Below, piece after piece: positions 1-5,792 of a stretch of DNA of 14,698 bases (within the stretch, counting starts at the first letter, position 1; every line of letters begins with the position of its first letter). Position numbers and translations under genes: made by a program. The notes under the pieces are model-generated. The model was not told where the DNA came from. It ran no database searches and saw nothing but the letters and a program-made list of their open reading frames with translations. Origin of the DNA: an uncultured Bacilli bacterium (GTDB lineage: Bacteria > Bacillota_I > Bacilli_A > RF39 > UBA660); the NCBI GenBank assembly GCA_948999435.1, contig CARJCM010000033.1:1-14698 (forward strand). The letters are read 5' to 3'.

Positions 1-1
1 G

Positions 2-454
2 TTTGGAAATTGTTATACATATGCTTTGGATATAAAATGTCCTTTAATGTTTCAAAGTCTTTATAGGATGCGAACATTATTTAGTTCTTATTTAGGTTTA
101 AATTTTAATGTAGGTTTTATTAGCGATGTTAATAATAGAACAAGAACTAGTGTTTATGATGTTCAAGATCTTTTAGATAAATTTTATGCTGATATGGATT
201 TCTTAAAAATAAAAGTATTTGATAGTAGAATTAATGCTGAGCCTAGTTATGGTGGCTATAAGATATTTATTTTTAGTGATACTATAATAAAGTCTACTGG
301 TGATTTTCATTTTGTTAGAAGAAATGCTGATGGTACTTTGTCTCATAGAAATGGTTATGGAGGAAGTATTAAGAAAATAAAATCTTTACGTGATGTTGAT
401 AAAAAATATGAACTTGTGAGAACCTTGGAGATTGTAAAACCTAGTTTTAGATAA
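2..454 (+). CDS. Unknown protein with Asn-Cys-Tyr and His motifs, 5' end missing
   Basis: The frame is open from the left edge of the window to TAA at 452-454, so this is the C-terminal 150 residues of a longer protein. A TTG at 26 could start translation but has no ribosome site, and the frame reads FGNCYTYALDI across it, so I treat the gene as truncated by the window. Near the start is N-C-Y-x-Y-A-L; about 90 residues later comes GGYKIFIFSD and then DFHFVRRNADGTLSHRNG. A Cys followed at this distance by a His next to an aromatic residue and a W/L-SH-x-x-G turn is how papain-like and NlpC-like cysteine peptidases or amidases look, and I recall similar motifs in unassigned bacterial proteins. 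Enzymatic activity is inference. There is no membrane segment in the visible part. Confidence 0.6.
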   Translation, partial: FGNCYTYALDIKCPLMFQSLYRMRTLFSSYLGLNFNVGFISDVNNRTRTSVYDVQDLLDKFYADMDFLKIKVFDSRINAEPSYGGYKIFIFSDTIIKSTGDFHFVRRNADGTLSHRNGYGGSIKKIKSLRDVDKKYELVRTLEIVKPSFR

Positions 455-477
455 TTTACATCTCTTTTTATTTTTCC

Positions 478-506
478 TTGCTAACTTTTATAATATATTT
501 TATAAT
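478..506 (+). promoter_or_regulatory. Promoter of the 585-1714 operon
   Basis: TTGCTA at 478-483 and TATAAT at 501-506 are 17 bases apart. Transcription would begin near 513, giving a leader of about 70 bases. A second TATAAT at 489-494 lacks a matching -35. Confidence 0.55.
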
Positions 507-584
507 TAAATAAAAGATAGTTAGAAATAATTTAAATTGTTTTTTATCTAAAGGATAGAAAATTTGAAAGGAATGTTATAAATT

Positions 585-1103
585 ATGGCAAATAAATTAG
601 CAAAGTTTTTTGTAGGATTGTTTGGTGGTATTTCAGCAGTATGGTGGGGGAAATATTTAGTTATGTTTATTATTTCTCTAATGCCTATTTTAGAACTTAG
701 AGGAGGACTTATCGCGGCAAGTCTTATGGATGCACCAATGTGGACTAGTTTTTTAGTTTGTTTTATTGGAAATATTCTGCCAATTCCTTTTATATTGTGG
801 TTTATTACAAGTATTTTTGATTTTTTAAAAAAACGTAATGGTAAACTTGGAAAATTAGTTTTAAAATTAGAAAAGAAAGCTAATTCTAAAAAAGAACAAA
901 TTGAAAGATTAAAATATTTGGGTTTAGTTTTATTTGTAGGTATTCCTCTTCCTGGTACAGGAGCTTGGACTGGTTGTTTAATCGCTGCTTTACTTGGTAT
1001 GGATAAAAAGAAATCTTGTTTAGCAGCTATAATTGGGGTTATTATGGCTGGTATTATTATGCTTATTTTCTCTTACGGAATTTTAGGAGGAATACTTGGA
1101 TGA
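585..1103 (+). CDS. Small multidrug export family membrane protein (COG2426-like)
   Basis: This 172-residue integral membrane protein matches the Sm_multidrug_ex family by motif: PILELRGGLIA at residues 34-44 in the first hydrophobic stretch and GIPLPGTGAWTGCLIA at 119-134. Such paired re-entrant P-x-P/GxG motifs occur in the wider DedA-like family. Membrane segments lie at about 22-46, 52-78, 112-136 and 146-170, with a basic cytoplasmic linker (80-110) between the two halves. The family name comes from an old drug-export annotation; the true substrate is not established. The start is ATG 585, after GAAAGGA at 566-572. The stop TGA overlaps the start of the next gene by four bases (ATGA), so the two are translationally coupled. 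Confidence 0.85.
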   Translation: MANKLAKFFVGLFGGISAVWWGKYLVMFIISLMPILELRGGLIAASLMDAPMWTSFLVCFIGNILPIPFILWFITSIFDFLKKRNGKLGKLVLKLEKKANSKKEQIERLKYLGLVLFVGIPLPGTGAWTGCLIAALLGMDKKKSCLAAIIGVIMAGIIMLIFSYGILGGILG

Positions 1104-1714
1104 CGACTATTTATTTAATTAATAATACTTTAACAATGAATAATTTGGATTATCCAGATGATACTCTAGAACAAAGAAGACAAAAAAGAATTCTTAGTAT
1201 TGAAGGAGAAAAAGAAAGTGAAGAACTCGTTAATATAGATTATTTAAAAAGAACAAATGTAATTTATTCTTCACCATATGTAATGGCTGTTGGAACAGCT
1301 AAATATCTTGCTCGTAAATTAGAACTTGAAACTATAATAACTAGGGAACTTGGAGAAAGAGTACTCGGTGCTATTGGAGATAAAAAAATTCGCATGGTAA
1401 GCGAAATGCAAGAAAATGATTTTAGTTATAAACTTTCGGGTGGAGAATCTTTAAATGATGTTAAAAGAAGAATGACTTGTTTTATTAATAAAATAAAAAG
1501 ACTTGAAAAAGATAAAACTATTGCTATGTTTACGCATAATGTGGCTATTACTAGTTATTTAAGTGAGTATTGTACTAAAGGTTTTAATTTAGATAATAGA
1601 TTAATTTTAAATTATGAAGAAGAAGCTATTATTGATGGTGCTTGGGATGGTATTAATATTATTGAAATAATATTTGAAGGAGATAATGTAGTTTCTATTA
1701 AAAGAAAAAAGTAG
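1100..1714 (+). CDS. Histidine phosphatase-like protein lacking catalytic residues
   Basis: At 204 residues this is the size of a phosphoglycerate-mutase-type histidine phosphatase and follows its plan: MTTIYLINNT where active members have xIYLxRHG, IYSSPYVMAVGTAKYLA (55-71) where they have IYSSPxxRAxxTA, RELGER (82-87), GGESLNDVKRRM (114-125) and FTHNVAITSYL (144-154). The Arg-His of the first motif, where His is phosphorylated, is Asn-Asn, and the phosphate-binding Arg of the second is Met62; only His146 of the last motif remains. It should therefore be inactive as a phosphatase and may bind a ligand or partner instead. I chose ATG 1100, which overlaps the upstream stop, over an earlier in-frame start inside that gene. 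Confidence 0.8.
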   Translation: MTTIYLINNTLTMNNLDYPDDTLEQRRQKRILSIEGEKESEELVNIDYLKRTNVIYSSPYVMAVGTAKYLARKLELETIITRELGERVLGAIGDKKIRMVSEMQENDFSYKLSGGESLNDVKRRMTCFINKIKRLEKDKTIAMFTHNVAITSYLSEYCTKGFNLDNRLILNYEEEAIIDGAWDGINIIEIIFEGDNVVSIKRKK

Positions 1715-1734
1715 AGGGAAGAATCTCTACTTTT
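1707..1734. terminator. Bidirectional terminator between convergent genes
   Basis: AAAAGTAGAG (1707-1716) pairs perfectly with CTCTACTTTT (1725-1734) over ten base pairs with an eight-base loop. The T run on each strand serves the gene on that strand. The hairpin includes both stop codons (TAG at 1712-1714 and, on the minus strand, TAG at 1729-1727). Confidence 0.8.
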
Positions 1735-1930
1735 CGTCTTCTAAAGAATCAATTGTTTTCCATTCGGTTGTTCCACAATTAGTACATACAAAAGGAACTA
1801 AAACTTTTAATCCTTCTGGTTTATCATATTTTTCTTCTAATGAAACACATAATAACCCTGTATTTTCATCAATATAAGCGCGTCCTTGAACTGTTGTTTC
1901 AGCACATTTATTGCATCCTGGTTTTTTCAT
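1727..1930 (-). CDS. Small zinc-ribbon protein
   Basis: This 67-residue protein has CNKC near the N-terminus (residues 6-9) and CTNCG (about 49-53), a CxxC-x39-CxxC spacing expected of a zinc ribbon, and ends in an acidic tail. The start is well supported: TAAGGAGGACAT sits directly before the ATG at 1930. Two short beta-rich segments, VQGRAYID and LKVLVPFVC, surround the metal site. It might bind nucleic acid or be a small adaptor, but no motif decides this. It is transcribed towards the 585-1714 operon and divergently from the gene at 1997. Confidence 0.75.
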   Translation of the reverse strand: MKKPGCNKCAETTVQGRAYIDENTGLLCVSLEEKYDKPEGLKVLVPFVCTNCGTTEWKTIDSLEDEK

Positions 1931-1965
1931 ATGTCCTCCTTATTCTTTATTATTTCCAAATGTTG

Positions 1966-1974
1966 TGATATAAT
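1966..1974 (+). promoter_or_regulatory. Extended -10 promoter for the 1997 gene
   Basis: TGATATAAT (TGn plus TATAAT at 1969-1974) lies 22 bases before the start codon, with AAGGAG at 1983-1988 between. The -35 is poor, as expected of an extended -10 site. The same TGTGATATAATAC string precedes the gene at 12875. Confidence 0.6.
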
Positions 1975-1996
1975 ACATTATCAAGGAGTTGAATTT

Positions 1997-2224
1997 ATGA
2001 ATGCTTATGATATTATTTTAACAGATGATAATAAATTAGAAATTATTAGATATTCTGTGGAATTAATAAGAGATAAAGAAAATAATGCTTTTTATCATTT
2101 TGATTTTATAGATAGTCAAGATGTTGATAATTTTAATAATTTACCAGCTATAATACAAGATTTAAAACAAAGAGATTATTTTTGTGTAAGTAGACTTGAA
2201 CCTACAGGCTTTATTTTAGAATAG
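1997..2224 (+). CDS. Unknown 75-residue protein, possibly the N-terminal part of a split gene
   Basis: The start is ATG 1997, after a clear AAGGAG ribosome site and an extended -10 promoter. The protein starts MNAYDIILTDDNKLEI, is acidic and soluble, and has no recognised motif. It ends LEPTGFILE at a TAG (2222-2224). The same frame stays open beyond this stop to 2533, and the following segment has no ribosome site of its own, so the TAG may be a nonsense mutation in a 178-residue protein. I cannot choose between a genuine short protein and a split gene without homologues. Confidence 0.6.
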   Translation: MNAYDIILTDDNKLEIIRYSVELIRDKENNAFYHFDFIDSQDVDNFNNLPAIIQDLKQRDYFCVSRLEPTGFILE

Positions 2225-2242
2225 GGTAGTGCATTTTATAAT

Positions 2243-2533
2243 GTGAGAGCATTATTGCTTCCTTATGGAAATAAACTTTTAGATAGAGTTTATGACGAGG
2301 TTATTATTAATGGGATATGTCATGTATTTGTTTATGCTGTGTATGTAAACTATAATTCAGGAGAGTTATTTGTGGTTAAAGCAAATGATATGGGAATTTA
2401 TTCAGAAAATTTAGAAAGCAACCTTGAAGATTATGGTTATAAGTTTATTAGAAATAGCTTACTTGCTAATTATATTAGTGATATAGATTTAATTAAATCA
2501 AAAGCAGTTTCTTTAAGTAGAGTAAAACAATAA
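2243..2533 (+). CDS. Unknown 96-residue ORF, possibly the C-terminal part of a split gene
   Basis: The first possible start is GTG 2243; the ATG two bases earlier is followed at once by TGA. No ribosome site lies at usable distance, and the frame is the same as that of the gene ending at 2224, only a TAG apart. The product has hydrophobic, beta-looking stretches (ICHVFVYAVYVNY, GELFVVKAND), is probably a soluble domain, and is not recognised. It is kept as a coding segment because composition and frame length fit the surrounding genes. Either it is translated by readthrough or reinitiation, or it is the dead end of a broken gene. Confidence 0.45.
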   Translation: MRALLLPYGNKLLDRVYDEVIINGICHVFVYAVYVNYNSGELFVVKANDMGIYSENLESNLEDYGYKFIRNSLLANYISDIDLIKSKAVSLSRVKQ

Positions 2534-2538
2534 ATATT

Positions 2539-2982
2539 TTAATCTTTTAATATAATTTTAGCTTTGGCTAGAGTTTTATAAATTCTAGCTTTTCTTTTGC
2601 GTTTAATTTCACTGAATAAAACATCATAAATTATTTCCCAAATAATAACCCAACCAGCGATTAAAAAAACTTCACTTACAATATTTGTGAATTGTTTAGA
2701 TATAAATATAGCTAGAATTCCAATTAAAAATAATGTTAACCTAATGTAGTTATCTAACTTGTCTATTTTTTTTAAATAAAGATATTTTTCTTCATAATAG
2801 CTTGTTATGATGCTTTTTATAAATTCATTTTTTGTTCCAATTATATTAATTGTAATATCTTCTTTTAATGAACGATGTTCTAAAGATGTTATTAAATAAT
2901 TATCTAGAGTTTCAGATATTATATTTTTGTTGTAGATATTTAATAATTCGTTTTCATCGGTTATATTTATTTCAATATTCAT
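2539..2982 (-). CDS. Unknown membrane protein with two helices
   Basis: This 147-residue protein has a soluble N-terminal part (residues 1-75; NITDENELLNIYNKN, then SLEHRSLKEDITINI) followed by two close membrane helices at about 80-97 and 101-122 and a highly basic tail (EIKRKRKARIYK). By the positive-inside rule both ends are cytoplasmic. The family is not recognised. GGTGAT lies four bases before the ATG at 2982. On this strand TGTTAAAAT at 3006-2998 is a plausible extended -10 sharing the short divergent gap with the tRNA promoter. Confidence 0.7.
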   Translation of the reverse strand: MNIEINITDENELLNIYNKNIISETLDNYLITSLEHRSLKEDITINIIGTKNEFIKSIITSYYEEKYLYLKKIDKLDNYIRLTLFLIGILAIFISKQFTNIVSEVFLIAGWVIIWEIIYDVLFSEIKRKRKARIYKTLAKAKIILKD

Positions 2983-3015
2983 ATTATCACCATTTATATT
3001 TTAACATATTTTTAT

Positions 3016-3043
3016 TTGAAAAAGAAAGTAAAAGTGCTATAAT
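3016..3043 (+). promoter_or_regulatory. Promoter of tRNA-Gln
   Basis: TTGAAA (3016-3021) and TATAAT (3038-3043) are 16 bases apart, with TGC directly before the -10. The tRNA begins 13 bases after the -10. Confidence 0.7.
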
Positions 3044-3055
3044 ATAAAAGTAATT

Positions 3056-3131
3056 TGCCCCATAGCCAAGTGGTAAGGCGGTAGGCTCTGACCCTATGAT
3101 TCCGTTGGTTCGAATCCAACTGGGGCAACCA
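3056..3131 (+). tRNA. tRNA-Gln (anticodon CTG)
   Basis: The acceptor arm TGCCCCA (3056-3062) pairs with TGGGGCA (3121-3127), followed by discriminator A and an encoded CCA (3129-3131). The D arm is GCC-AAGTGGTAA-GGC, the anticodon loop is CTCTGAC (anticodon CTG, reading CAG), and the T arm carries GGTTCGAATCC. The U1-A72 pair is typical of bacterial glutamine tRNA. CTG serves only CAG, a rare codon in such AT-rich genes, so a TTG isoacceptor presumably exists elsewhere. It stands alone with its own promoter and terminator. Confidence 0.93.
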
Positions 3132-3140
3132 TAAAAAAAT

Positions 3141-3163
3141 AACTCCTTTTGGGGAGTTTTTAT
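3141..3163. terminator. Terminator after tRNA-Gln, shared with the convergent gene
   Basis: AACTCC (3141-3146) pairs with GGAGTT (3153-3158), followed by T-rich sequence on the plus strand and preceded by an A run that is a T run on the minus strand. It ends the tRNA and the leftward gene stopping at 3160. Confidence 0.7.
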
Positions 3164-3417
3164 TTTTGAAAATTTGTAGCAACACTTTCAATATCTTGTA
3201 ATTCAAAACGATATTTTTGGGTTACATTAGGATATTTTTCATGGTCTACAACACTTGCAAACATTTCAAGAGGTCTTATCCATAATGAATAGTCTCCATA
3301 TAGTCTTCGATATACAACAAATTTTTCTTTAGTTTCAGAGTCATTTGCAATATCAATTACTAGATAATAATCTCCTTTAAAATGTTTGTAAATTCTATTT
3401 GTTTTTATTTCTTGCAT
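3160..3417 (-). CDS. DUF1653 family protein
   Basis: This 85-residue protein shows the DUF1653 pattern: IYKHFKGDYYLVIDIANDSET (residues 9-29), VVYRRLYGDYSLWIRPLEMF (34-53), then a short helical end. The family is a small soluble beta-rich domain of unknown function that is common in bacteria. AAAGGA precedes the ATG at 3417. It lies 34 bases after the GRAM-like gene on the same strand with no terminator between, so both are probably read from the promoter near 3848. An unrelated open frame on this strand (3206-3012) runs antisense to the tRNA and is not a gene. Confidence 0.88.
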   Translation of the reverse strand: MQEIKTNRIYKHFKGDYYLVIDIANDSETKEKFVVYRRLYGDYSLWIRPLEMFASVVDHEKYPNVTQKYRFELQDIESVATNFQK

Positions 3418-3451
3418 ACTTGTAGTTCCTTTATTTTTTATTGAATCTTTA

Positions 3452-3793
3452 TTAATTAATTTGGTCTAATAGCCAGTTAAAGTATTTCTTTCTCTTTAAA
3501 ATAGATAATTTATATTTATCGCCATTTTTCATTGTTATTAAGATTCCAAATGGAAAAAATGGAGGGGTTGTACATGTTTTAACTTTTTCAATGTCTTTTA
3601 ATTCAATTTCCCAACTTACACTTTCTGTTCCAATTAAACCTGAAGCTAGAAATGCAATACGTTTATTAGTAAAATAATATTTTCCTGAAACTTGTCTATT
3701 AATACTTAAATTAGGCATTTTCCAACAGTCTCCAGAAACTTTTCCTGCAAATAATTGCTCGTCATCTTTGATTTCAAATGTTTTTTTTGCCAT
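3452..3793 (-). CDS. GRAM/PH-like domain protein
   Basis: The 113-residue product resembles stand-alone bacterial GRAM or PH-like proteins: an N-terminal entry strand (DDEQLFAGKVSGDCWK), the core GKYYFTNKRIAFLASGLIG (about 37-55), IELKDIEKVKTC (62-73), a ITMKNGDKYKLSIL strand pair (about 85-98), and an aromatic C-terminal helix (KKYFNWLLDQIN). In eukaryotes GRAM domains bind membranes or lipids; the bacterial role is unknown. AAAGGAGA lies eight bases before the ATG at 3793. It is the first gene of a pair with the DUF1653 gene. A bacterial PH domain is the nearest alternative name. Confidence 0.72.
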   Translation of the reverse strand: MAKKTFEIKDDEQLFAGKVSGDCWKMPNLSINRQVSGKYYFTNKRIAFLASGLIGTESVSWEIELKDIEKVKTCTTPPFFPFGILITMKNGDKYKLSILKRKKYFNWLLDQIN

Positions 3794-3819
3794 ATATATT
3801 CTCCTTTGTTATATCTTAA

Positions 3820-3848
3820 AATATATCATAAAATTATAATCTCTTCAA
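3820..3848 (-). promoter_or_regulatory. Promoter of the GRAM-like/DUF1653 pair
   Basis: Reading leftward, TTGAAG (3848-3843) and TATATT (3825-3820) are 17 bases apart and TGA directly precedes the -10. The -10 is 27 bases from the start codon at 3793. Confidence 0.6.
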
Positions 3849-3885
3849 TATATTTATTAAATTTTATATTAACTATTTAATTATA

Positions 3886-3913
3886 TTGAATGCTAATTTT
3901 TACATGATATAAT
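3886..3913 (+). promoter_or_regulatory. Promoter of the 33-residue lipoprotein gene
   Basis: TTGAAT (3886-3891) and TATAAT (3908-3913) are 16 bases apart, with TGA just before the -10. The ORF begins 21 bases downstream. Confidence 0.6.
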
Positions 3914-3933
3914 TTATTTAAAGAGTGATGTAA

Positions 3934-4035
3934 ATGAGAAAATTAGTTCCTTTAAGGTTTATTAGTATTTGTTTATTTTTATTATCAGGTTGTAAAAAAG
4001 AAGAATTTAAACTTGATATTCTAAAATATGATTAA
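3934..4035 (+). CDS. 33-residue lipoprotein or lipoprotein remnant
   Basis: This short frame encodes a complete lipoprotein signal: MRKLVPLRFISICLFLLSGC, with Arg/Lys at the start, a hydrophobic core and the lipobox L-S-G-C at residues 17-20, where Cys20 would be lipidated. Only 13 residues follow (KKEEFKLDILKYD) before TAA. A good promoter lies upstream; the ribosome site (GAGTGATG) is weak. Either a tiny surface-anchored lipopeptide of 14 residues is made, or this is what is left of a longer lipoprotein such as the one at 5087. The next 75 bases do not continue a recognisable lipoprotein in any frame. Confidence 0.5.
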   Translation: MRKLVPLRFISICLFLLSGCKKEEFKLDILKYD

Positions 4036-4081
4036 TTTATAACTCAAGGGGCATTTCATGTTCTTTTTTATTTAATTATTG

Positions 4082-4087
4082 TATAAT
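4082..4087 (+). promoter_or_regulatory. -10 box of the anchored XRE gene
   Basis: TATAAT with a poor -35. The predicted transcription start falls at about 4094, on the upstream ATG, which supports ATG 4112 as the true start. Confidence 0.45.
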
Positions 4088-4111
4088 TAAGCTATGAAGG
4101 GAAGCATTGTT

Positions 4112-5008
4112 ATGAATCAAGAAAAAATAGGTAAGTTTATATGTTATCTGCGAAAAGAAAATAAGATGACTCAACAAGAATTAGCAGAGAAATTAAATGT
4201 TACTGATAGAGCAATATCTAATTGGGAAAATGGAAAGAATATGCCTGATTTATCGCTTTTTAAACCAATATGCGATATTTTTAATATTTCTATTAATGAA
4301 CTTTTAAGTGGTGAGCAATTAAAGGAAAATGAGTATCAAGAAAAGTTGGAAGAAAATATTATTAATACAGTTATTTTTGAGAAAAATAAAAGAAAGGTAT
4401 TTAAAAAAATTATTTTATCTTCTTTGAGTGTTATAACTTTTATTATTGTATTTATTTTTGGTAGTTTATTTATTATTGATAACAAAAGAATGAGTAATGA
4501 TAAACCTGTAGTGTTTAGTACTTGGGGCAATAAAAATTATTGGCCTATGTATGAATATAAAAAACAAGATATGGAAAAATCTATTAAAAGATATTTTTTA
4601 ACAAAAATGGATAAAACATATACTAATTATAATAATGAAACTTTTAATCTTGTAAATTTTGTAGTTGTTCATACATTCTTAGTTGATATAAAAAGTGATG
4701 ATGAAATAATAGTTTATTTGTGGGCTATGTATGGGTCTCGTTTAGATAAAAATTATGATGATGAAATAATTAATCCAAAGGGAGTAATTTCTAGTCCTTA
4801 TAAAATAGTTTTAAAGAAAACTAATGATGGGTATGAAATTTTAAATGTTTATGCTCCAAATGATAAAACGAAAATTGATTATGTGGATTCTTATCTTTTT
4901 ATAAAAAATTATTTTCCTAAAAATATTTTAAAAAAAGTAGCCAATTATGATAAAACTTTATTAGATCAAGAATTTTATAATTTAATAGAAAACTACGTTT
5001 ATCAATAA
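4112..5008 (+). CDS. Membrane-anchored XRE-family regulator with extracytoplasmic domain
   Basis: The 298-residue product starts with a full XRE/Cro-type helix-turn-helix (residues 5-66: IGKFICYLRKENKMTQQELA then VTDRAISNWENGKNMPDLSL). After a helical linker come a basic stretch (KNKRKVFKK) and one membrane helix at about 100-122, then about 175 residues outside the cell, containing FVVVHTFLVDIKSDDEIIVY, SSPYKIVLKKTNDGYEILNV and YFPKNILKKV. The layout suggests one-component signalling: an external domain senses something and the cytoplasmic domain binds DNA. I chose ATG 4112 rather than 4094 because GAAGGGAAG sits properly before it. The external domain looks like those of small secreted lipoproteins; its ligand is unknown. 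A lipoprotein gene follows under its own promoter. Confidence 0.8.
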   Translation: MNQEKIGKFICYLRKENKMTQQELAEKLNVTDRAISNWENGKNMPDLSLFKPICDIFNISINELLSGEQLKENEYQEKLEENIINTVIFEKNKRKVFKKIILSSLSVITFIIVFIFGSLFIIDNKRMSNDKPVVFSTWGNKNYWPMYEYKKQDMEKSIKRYFLTKMDKTYTNYNNETFNLVNFVVVHTFLVDIKSDDEIIVYLWAMYGSRLDKNYDDEIINPKGVISSPYKIVLKKTNDGYEILNVYAPNDKTKIDYVDSYLFIKNYFPKNILKKVANYDKTLLDQEFYNLIENYVYQ

Positions 5009-5033
5009 TACCATTTTCTAAACAAAATTTATG

Positions 5034-5042
5034 TGTTATAAT
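5034..5042 (+). promoter_or_regulatory. Extended -10 promoter of the 5087 lipoprotein
   Basis: TGTTATAAT (TGn plus TATAAT at 5037-5042). The leader includes a small hairpin, AATAAG...CTTATT, just before the AAGGAG ribosome site at about 5071-5077. Confidence 0.6.
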
Positions 5043-5086
5043 TTAGCTAATAAGTATATTCCGCTTATTAAGAAGGAGATGTAAAA

Positions 5087-5488
5087 ATGAAAAAATATTT
5101 TAAAAATATATTATTTGAAATAACTATTATAACACTAGTTGTATTTTCGACTGGTTGTAGTTCGGGTATTGTAAAAAATGCTGATATTGATATTCAAAAT
5201 ACGGGAACTCATGAAAAAAAAGATATCAATAGAGTAATAAATAAGCTAAAAAATGAATTTGTAGATTTTAAACATTGTGAATTATTGAACATAAAATATG
5301 ATAGTAAAAAACAAGGGATAAAAGAGTGGGACGAGAAATATTATGACATTATAGTTTTAGAATTTGATTTTAAAGCTTTAAAAAATACAGAAGTTTTTCT
5401 TAAAAATAATACATTAAGATATGAAGCTTATTATGGAAAAAAATATGAAACTTCATCCTGGAAATTAATTGATATGGGACAAGGGTAG
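5087..5488 (+). CDS. Unknown lipoprotein
   Basis: The 133-residue precursor has a lipoprotein signal with lipobox F-S-T-G-C; cleavage before Cys24 would leave a 110-residue surface protein. The mature part has a helix (DINRVINKLKNEFVDFK, about 47-63) followed by beta strands, KYYDIIVLEFDFKAL, TLRYEAYYGKK and SWKLIDMGQG, with the plan of small cone-shaped (NTF2-like) extracytoplasmic domains; that fold is inference from the pattern. AAGGAG lies ten bases before the ATG. Its place directly after the anchored XRE regulator makes it a candidate target or partner of that regulator, though it has its own promoter. Confidence 0.75.
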   Translation: MKKYFKNILFEITIITLVVFSTGCSSGIVKNADIDIQNTGTHEKKDINRVINKLKNEFVDFKHCELLNIKYDSKKQGIKEWDEKYYDIIVLEFDFKALKNTEVFLKNNTLRYEAYYGKKYETSSWKLIDMGQG

Positions 5489-5549
5489 TTATAAAAAAGA
5501 TTCTAGTTTTATATGTAATTTATTTTATAAAATTTAGTTGATTATGTTT

Positions 5550-5578
5550 GTTATAAAGCATATTTTTTGATATAATTT
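5550..5578 (+). promoter_or_regulatory. Promoter of the toxin mRNA
   Basis: TTGTTA (5550-5555) and TATAAT (5573-5578) are exactly 17 bases apart, with TGA just before the -10. Transcription would begin near 5585 and give a leader of about 56 bases. Confidence 0.75.
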
Positions 5579-5614
5579 TATTAGGGAATATATTAGCAGT
5601 TTAGTGCTTGCCAA

Positions 5615-5632
5615 CTTTCGTAGGAAAGGGGG
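5615..5632 (+). promoter_or_regulatory. Leader hairpin covering the toxin ribosome site
   Basis: CTTTC (5615-5619) pairs with GAAAG (5624-5628) around a GTAG loop; CC at 5611-5612 can add pairs to GG at 5631-5632 across a two-base mismatch. The right arm is part of the ribosome site AAAGGGGG (5625-5632), so translation would be hindered until the hairpin opens, as in known type I toxin mRNAs. Confidence 0.5.
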
Positions 5633-5640
5633 CTGATGAT

Positions 5641-5724
5641 ATGTATAAGAAGGATTTTTTAATTCTTTCTCTTATTTTAATTATCTTCTTACTCATAGCC
5701 TTACTTTTTACTTTAGTAAAGTAG
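5641..5724 (+). CDS. 27-residue hydrophobic peptide, likely type I toxin
   Basis: ATG 5641 follows AAAGGGGG at an eight-base spacing. The peptide starts MYKKDF and continues as a single hydrophobic helix of about 20 residues (ILSLILIIFLLIALLF) ending TLVK. Charged N-terminus, one membrane helix and a Lys end are the features of small membrane-active toxins of Gram-positive type I systems (TxpA, BsrG and the putative holin-like toxin family); it does not resemble Fst. The gene uses ATC, TTC, CTC and GCC codons that are rare in its neighbours. It has a full promoter, a leader hairpin over the ribosome site, a long structured 3' end and an opposing promoter downstream, so control by antisense RNA is the natural reading. 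Toxicity is inferred, not seen. Confidence 0.7.
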   Translation: MYKKDFLILSLILIIFLLIALLFTLVK

Positions 5725-5742
5725 TAATCTATAATAAGAGAA

Positions 5743-5777
5743 AAGCACTCAATTTACTTTCAGTAGATTAAGTGCTT
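5743..5777 (-). terminator. Hairpin 1: terminator of the antisense RNA
   Basis: AAGCACTCAATTTACT (5743-5758) pairs with AGTAGATTAAGTGCTT (5762-5777): sixteen positions with one C-A mismatch (5750/5770), one G-T pair and a three-base loop. The minus strand continues TTTTCTCTT. In the toxin mRNA the same hairpin would protect the 3' part. Confidence 0.7.
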
Positions 5778-5792
5778 ACACAAATTAGTGGT

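Noticed and set aside
3012..3206. Minus-strand ORF of 64 codons
   Set aside because: It runs antisense across the tRNA and terminator and overlaps the DUF1653 gene; it is chance.
4336..4530. Minus-strand ORF of 64 codons
   Set aside because: Antisense to the anchored XRE gene, without ribosome site; its hydrophobic look mirrors the AT-rich helix region.
5641..5724. Fst-family (pAD1 par) toxin
   Set aside because: The peptide lacks the Fst pattern (P-x-x-V-G-x-x-L-E), and the antisense RNA overlaps the 3' end rather than sharing direct repeats at both 5' ends.
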